DNA from: Phascolomyces articulosus
Lineage: Eukaryota > Mucoromycota > Mucoromycetes > Mucorales > Lichtheimiaceae
Length of the DNA stretch: 64,000 bases
Reading direction: 5' to 3'
NCBI GenBank assembly: GCA_025677815.1
Contig: JAIXMP010000047.1
Location: 1-64,000 of the forward strand
Both the position numbers and the translations under genes were made by a program. Positions 58,917 to 64,000 of the stretch are shown piece after piece (positions within the stretch are counted from its first letter, which is position 1; each line of letters opens with the position of its first letter). A model generated the notes under the pieces. It saw only the letters and a list, made by a program, of their open reading frames with translations. It did no database searches and was not told where the DNA came from.

Positions 58917-60912
58917 ATGGTATATTATAGTTTGATATATTTTATTAAAAAAAAAGCATACGATGTTTACGTGTGATCACTTATGCAATATCATTGGTTT
59001 TTTGCAGGATACACCTCCGCTGGAAGAATTTTTACAAAAACCGGAACCTTTTCCGTCCATGTCAACACCTCATCATAATAATAGTAATAGTCATTCATAT
59101 CAACGACCTAGACGTCATACAATAACGCGTCCAGATTCAGCATTGGCATTACTTTCTGATTTTGATGACGATATGGATGATATGGAAAATGACGAAGATG
59201 ATCAAGATAACAGCGGTAATGAAGAAACCTTTGATCGAATATCTGGCATTTTAAATAATCTTTTGCAAGAAGCAAATGAAGCCGTGAATAGAGATCTTCA
59301 TTCTATTGAAGATGATGAAGATGAATATGACGATATGGAGGAAGAAGAAGAAGTGAACGACGAATCCATAGTATTACAAAAAGGAATACAAGATAACAAC
59401 GAAATGCAAGAACAACTGCCGCCTCCTCCTATCCAACCATCTCCTCCTCCATCGTCTCATCATAACTGTAAACAAACACCGCCACCATCAAAATTACCAC
59501 GACGACAACAAAATCGACCTTCCGCTTTATTGTTACAACAAAAGCAACAACGTACGCGTGGTTCAAGTATATCTTCTACTTCATCATCTACCTCTTCTAT
59601 TTCTTTGGAAGAGGATCATATATCAGCGCCACCTCGTTTATTTTCACCTTCTTCACCTACCTCTTCTATTGCTACATCACCTACCATATCGATTGGACCC
59701 TCATCCCCATTACCCCTATCTCCTATCAGTAAAAGCAACAATAAGCCAACCACTGCAGCGATCGTCAAGTCATCTTATCGAAAACCAACTACTGCACGCC
59801 CTCTCTCTTGTCCTGTGCTGTCGACCATACGACGATCGACTACTCCATCTTCTTCTCGATCCACAACTCGACGTCGCGCTTCTTCTACTATTCCACCTAT
59901 ATTACGTGATCCATTGGTAGAATCTTATAAAAGATTAGATTCCTCCATGGCATTGGTGGAATCCTTATCGCGTGACCTTGCATCATTAGAAGGAGAGGAA
60001 GATAATGAAGATGAACGATCACAAGAAGGATCCACCACCATGGCAACTCGTCTTATTCGTCATTTTGGAGGAAAAGGAGACCATCCTCTTCATGGTGGTG
60101 GTAATGATAATCATCATCACCATGTAGCAGCCATCACAGCCGCAAGAAAAATGGTAACAGCAGCGGCAGCAACCTCAAAAAATCAACAAGGAAAAAGAAC
60201 AGCAACAAAGAATGGTTCGATGGTTGATCCACGACTCTCTGCATTATTGGTCTTACCCTTTTTACATATACCCCATACATTGATTTCGATGGTATTTGAT
60301 TCCATGTCAACAACCGAACCTCATCATTTGACAAGCATGATTGCTTGGGCATTTTTCTTTGCATTTGCTAATGTCATGGTAGATCGTGTTGTTATCTCAA
60401 CAACACGACCTGTTCAATGGTTAACACGCCGATTATCTGTCCCTGGTACTTATGATGATGACACGACTTCTTCCTCCACAAAAACAACGAATAACAATAA
60501 CAACAATAATACTTCACCACCAACAATCATGACACGTGGACAACAAGTTCTTTTTCAACGACGTAGTAGTCGACGTGTTATACTTCCTCGTAGGTCATCC
60601 ATCTATCGAAAGATTCATCAAAGACCCGCTCCGCTCTTGCATAATGCAATGCGTCATGGTGGTGTTAATAGTAGTGTTTATACCCTGGAAAAACAACAAC
60701 AACAACAACAACAACATTATGCTGCACTCACTCGTTCAAGAACACAGCCGGGATATAATCAATACTATTATAATCATAATAATACAATGGCACCTTCATC
60801 TCCGTTGTCAATAACAACCGGACCACCTACAACACCTGTTATCATGACGAATAGTATTACCCCTACTGCCACTTGTTTACGTCCAACGATTCATCGGCGC
60901 AACTCATTTTAA
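58917..60912 (+). CDS. unrecognised Ser/Pro-rich protein with C-terminal membrane segments
   Basis: Two starts are possible. The preferred one is an ATG at 58917-58919 spliced directly after the start codon (GTATAT donor at 58920) to 59008 (TTTTTTGCAG acceptor), giving MDTPPLEEFLQKPEPF and 634 aa. Otherwise an unspliced ATG at 58963 gives 649 aa beginning MFTCDHL. The N-terminal half is polar, with acidic tracts (DEDEYDDMEEEEE) and Pro-rich and Arg/Ser-rich stretches. Two hydrophobic segments follow at about 430-450 and 460-485 (LSALLVLPFLHIPHTLISMV, MIAWAFFFAFANVMV), then a basic Ser/Arg-rich tail. A role as a membrane anchor of an organelle is conceivable, but no family is recognised. Confidence 0.72.
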
Positions 60913-61251
60913 TGCATATTTATGCATTTTTATTATTTCTTTTTTTAACTACACCCTTCTTTTTTTTATGATTTTTTTGTCCATTTTTTTAACATTATAT
61001 ATACATATATACCTTTCTATACACCCCAAAAAAATATAACTTTTTATTTGTTTTTTTTTATAAAAAATATATTTATATATAATTTATTTAAGAGAAAAAA
61101 AAACCACATTCGTTTTATGTATAAAAATTTAATATATTTGTACATTGGCAAATTTTATTTACAAGAAAAAAGAGGGGGGAGGATCACATCAGATGAAAAC
61201 GAAATAACACACTAAGTCCATGTTCTGCGTCTTGTTATATATATGTATATA
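60913..61251. other. convergent intergenic region
   Basis: 339 bp, very AT-rich, between the stops of the membrane-protein and GPCR genes. No gene seen. Confidence 0.6.
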
Positions 61252-63798
61252 TTAAAGCCTTTTGGAAATAGTTGTTGTTTCTTGCTCAATAGACTCTAAA
61301 TGGGATTCTGGAACAGATTGTAATAATGTATTATTATTATGATGATCCATATAAGAACCTGATAATGTTTTTTGTTGACGATCCATTTCCAGACTAGTAT
61401 TTGTTGTTGTTATTGTTGGATAATGATCCTCTTGTTGCATTTTTTCATGCTGATCTTCTTGATAAAGTTGTTGTTGATGTCTACACCATCGTCGTATACT
61501 TTTTGAACTTCTTGCAACCCGTTCACGGACCATTTCAAATGAATCACCTCGCTTGGTTAACCATTGAGACATTCTAGAAGGAGATACAGGTTCACTTAAT
61601 TCAAGCCAACTATCCATTTCAGTACTACTGTGACGTGTAGTATTACTATAACTCCCAGGTCGTTGTTGTTGTTGTTGTGAATGGTGAAGTTCTTGTTGTT
61701 CATGAGGTAATTGGTTTTGTTGCTCATCCAAGGATGCTTCTAATACTCTCCAAGGAACTGCTTCATCTAACTGATCTTCCATAAAGACAGGTATAGTGAA
61801 TGCCCCTCCATTTGAATTATTCTCTTGCTGTTGTTGTTGATCTTGATGAGAGGAAAGATATGAATGACCATAATAAGGTGGTGAAACATTTGTTATTGGA
61901 GGATAGTCTTTGATAATATCATGGCGTTGATATTGTGTCATTCCTCCCGCCTCTTCTCCTATGAGATAAGCTGTTGGTGAGTTTAGAAAGGTCGGGAGGT
62001 TATCGGAAGAAGACGAGGAAGAAGTGGTTGTTCCTCCTCCTGCTGCTGTTTTTTCGGATGAAGAGTTTGTATGAAGATCTGTAGCCGTTGTTGTATAAGC
62101 TGAACCGGGCATTGAAGGAATTACTATCATGCCTTGATTTTTGCAAGAATTATTATATTCGGATTGTTTCCAAAAGCGATTCACAATCCATTTCATACAT
62201 TTATTGTTCGAGGACTTTTTTTGTGATGGTTGATCTTTTGCTAAAGGAGCTAGGGATGCACAAGTTGTATCACGAGGCATGACAAAATCAAGAGCACCGT
62301 GATCTGCATATATTTTATAAGAGCGCTTATCAAAACTTCGATGTGAACTGGATCGATGAAGATCGGAAGATGAATCTCCATACCGACGAATCAAATCACT
62401 ATATATAATAATAAGAATAATCAATGCATGAGTCTTCTTTTTCATGTTTCTTTTTTCCTCTTTATAGATAGAGAGAATATGAGCGAGAGAGAAAGAGAGG
62501 GGAGGGGAGGGGAAAGGACATTAGGAGAAGAGACAAAAAAAAAGACTTTTTACCGTTTCAAGAGTCTGAGCGCACCCATAAATGCAGGATCCATCAAAAA
62601 CCCTAACAAATTAAAGAACCCCGGAAGTGCCTTGGTAAGAACTCCCCATATATTGAGTTCATAACTTACACTACATGGTCATGGTTATTGTATACACGTG
62701 AATTAGCTTTTTAAATGCATTTTTTTTTCTCCTTGGAAGGATAATGATAGCGTGCTCATGGTAAAAATAATAAAAAAGTGAACATACGTGAGTGTTTGAA
62801 ACATGTAAATTTCAGAGACAATAAATCCAAGTTGAGTTAAAAGAGGCGTTGTTGGATAAAGAAGTATACGTCGAACAACATGATGAACCACTGTTTGAGA
62901 TGAAGAAGGGGGAATATTTTCTTCATGATCTATATTTTTTGGGTTGGCATCACGTAATAATTTAATAATCACCAAGAGAACAACCGTTGTACAATAAGTC
63001 AAGCATAAGAGTTGAGGAACAATGTAAGTTCCATATTCCCATAGTTGTGTAGATGGAGTATAAGACGCTATATATACCATATAAATTGTTATTTTGTTTG
63101 TATATATGGTCATGTCATGATATATAAACTGTAATTATGGTTATTAGTTACCATTACTTACGTGTAAACCAACAAGCACCTTGGGCAGTATCATATCCCA
63201 AGACGTGACCCATGAGTGGTATAATTGCTGTAATAATTGAGAATAAAACAGATATAATGTAATACCTATATATATGTGTATATATAGTAGGTATAGTATA
63301 CAATGTAAGTTTTTTTTTTTTGTAAATTATCATAAAGCAACGTATAAAAACATTCATTCAATATATAATTTACTCTCACCATTTCTCAAATACAGGATTA
63401 TAATAACGACTTTGTAAGAATAACCATTGAAGATTGAATGCAATGGCTGTTGTTAAAAATATATATTGATTACTGAGCCAAATAACTAAAAAAGCAGCAA
63501 TTTCACAAGCGGATCCGCTATCACTTGAGTAAGTATAGATCAACAATGAAGTTGCTGATATTAAATCTGTAAATGAGATAGCGGCTGTCAATCGTAAAGA
63601 TACACGGTCGACAAGACGATGATCGTACAATCGCATTGCAAGTAATATGATTAATACGGTAGATGCTGAAGCAATAGATACGCTATTGGCAATAATGTTG
63701 ATATTTTTTATTGATTCTAACTGCCAAGGTTCTTGGAATCGTAGGTCAGGTATCCCTGCCCCATCTGGGATTATTTGAGCATTGGGTAATGTTGCCAT
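61252..63798 (-). CDS. G-protein-coupled receptor of the Git3/cAMP-receptor-like group
   Basis: Five exons (63798-63380, 63265-63162, 63067-62788, 62670-62554, 62398-61252) join in phase to 688 aa. Seven hydrophobic segments are seen within residues 35-300: ANSVSIASASTVLIILLAMR, AISFTDLISATSLLIYTY, EIAAFLVIWLSNQYIFLTTA, YYIISVLFSIITAIIPLMG, TYIVPQLLCLTYCTTVVLLV, one near ILLYPTTPLLTQLGFIVSEI, and the last ending FFNLLGFLMDPAFMGALRLL. Cysteines before TM3 (SACEIAA) and in the second loop (GACWFT) could pair. This layout fits fungal Git3/Dicty_CAR-type receptors acting through G-alpha to adenylate cyclase. The ligand is unknown. The C-terminal cytoplasmic tail is about 380 residues, Ser/Gln/His-rich, and almost all in one exon. 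The proposed family is inference from topology. Confidence 0.8.
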
Positions 63799-64000
63799 AT
63801 GGAAAAGCTATTGATGTTGTATATATTTATATAAATAGATAATTTGATTTGGTTGATAGTTTAATGACAACGACAATAATAATAGTTATTGAATAAAGAA
63901 GGATAGAAAAGAAGAAAGAGAAAAGAAAAGATGAAGAGAGATAGAGAGAAAAAGTTTCCAAAAAAAAAGTACATGAGGAAGAGATGATGATGATGATATT
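63799..64000. other. upstream region of the GPCR gene
   Basis: Purine-rich leader (GAAAGAGAAAAGAAAAG at about 63914-63930 on the plus strand, pyrimidine-rich on the gene's strand), as at other starts in this window. No further gene seen before the edge. Confidence 0.5.

Noticed and set aside
59558..59920. 120-aa leucine-rich frame
   Set aside because: Out-of-frame shadow of a Ser/Pro-rich coding region.
1..64000. tRNA, rRNA and CRISPR search by eye
   Set aside because: No clover-leaf with A and B boxes, no rRNA-like conserved sequence and no regularly spaced direct repeats were recognised. A covariance-model search would be needed to exclude small ncRNAs.

Overview
This window is nuclear DNA of a fungus. 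The evidence is many short GT-AG introns (about 50-140 nt, several with a CTAAC-like branch sequence), AT-rich intergenic DNA with homopolymer runs, and fungal-type genes (VTC1, TRP4, mannose-1-phosphate guanylyltransferase, Aurora kinase, PRP3). A CSL-type transcription factor, Gln/His/Asn-rich regulatory proteins and AT-richness together suggest an early-diverging, Mucoromycota-like fungus. That placement is inference; no rRNA or marker gene is present to settle it.

Layout. 1-12 kb is accessory DNA: a possible truncated gene at the left edge, a 213-bp TA-flanked foldback element (MITE-like), VTC1, a complete two-gene PIF/Harbinger transposon (3491-6313), a decayed Tc1/mariner-like transposon (about 8444-9612) and a decayed multi-exon gene (9828-11607). 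12.6-21.3 kb is a compact gene block: TRP4 (+), an unrecognised 471-aa protein (-), mannose-1-phosphate guanylyltransferase (+), Aurora kinase (-) and a small secreted cysteine-containing peptide (+). 21.3-30.6 kb is gene-poor. It holds a knottin-like secreted peptide gene, two imperfect foldbacks and several short coding relics. 30.7-64 kb is gene-dense: an epoxide hydrolase (+), PRP3 (-), a REX1-type DEDDh RNA exonuclease (+), a 1442-aa CSL transcription factor (-), a possible small gene (-), a RING protein (+), a CAMKL-type kinase (-), a mitochondrial-type AAA ATPase (+), an unrecognised 634-aa membrane-anchored protein (+) and a seven-TM GPCR with a long cytoplasmic tail (-).

How the genes fit together. 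There is no operon-like or biosynthetic cluster; neighbours are mostly divergent or convergent pairs. Two promoters carry recognisable regulatory words: a TGACTCA (Gcn4-type) site before TRP4, and three ACGCGT (MBF/MCB-type) boxes within 49 bp before the Aurora kinase. The gene models below were built by hand from splice sites and reading-frame continuity. All exon phases close for the models given at high confidence. I did not find a clear, previously undescribed multi-gene system. The most notable items are the intact Harbinger element, the very large CSL protein, an 8-nt micro-exon, a RING finger split by about 113 residues, and the two short cysteine-containing secreted peptides.
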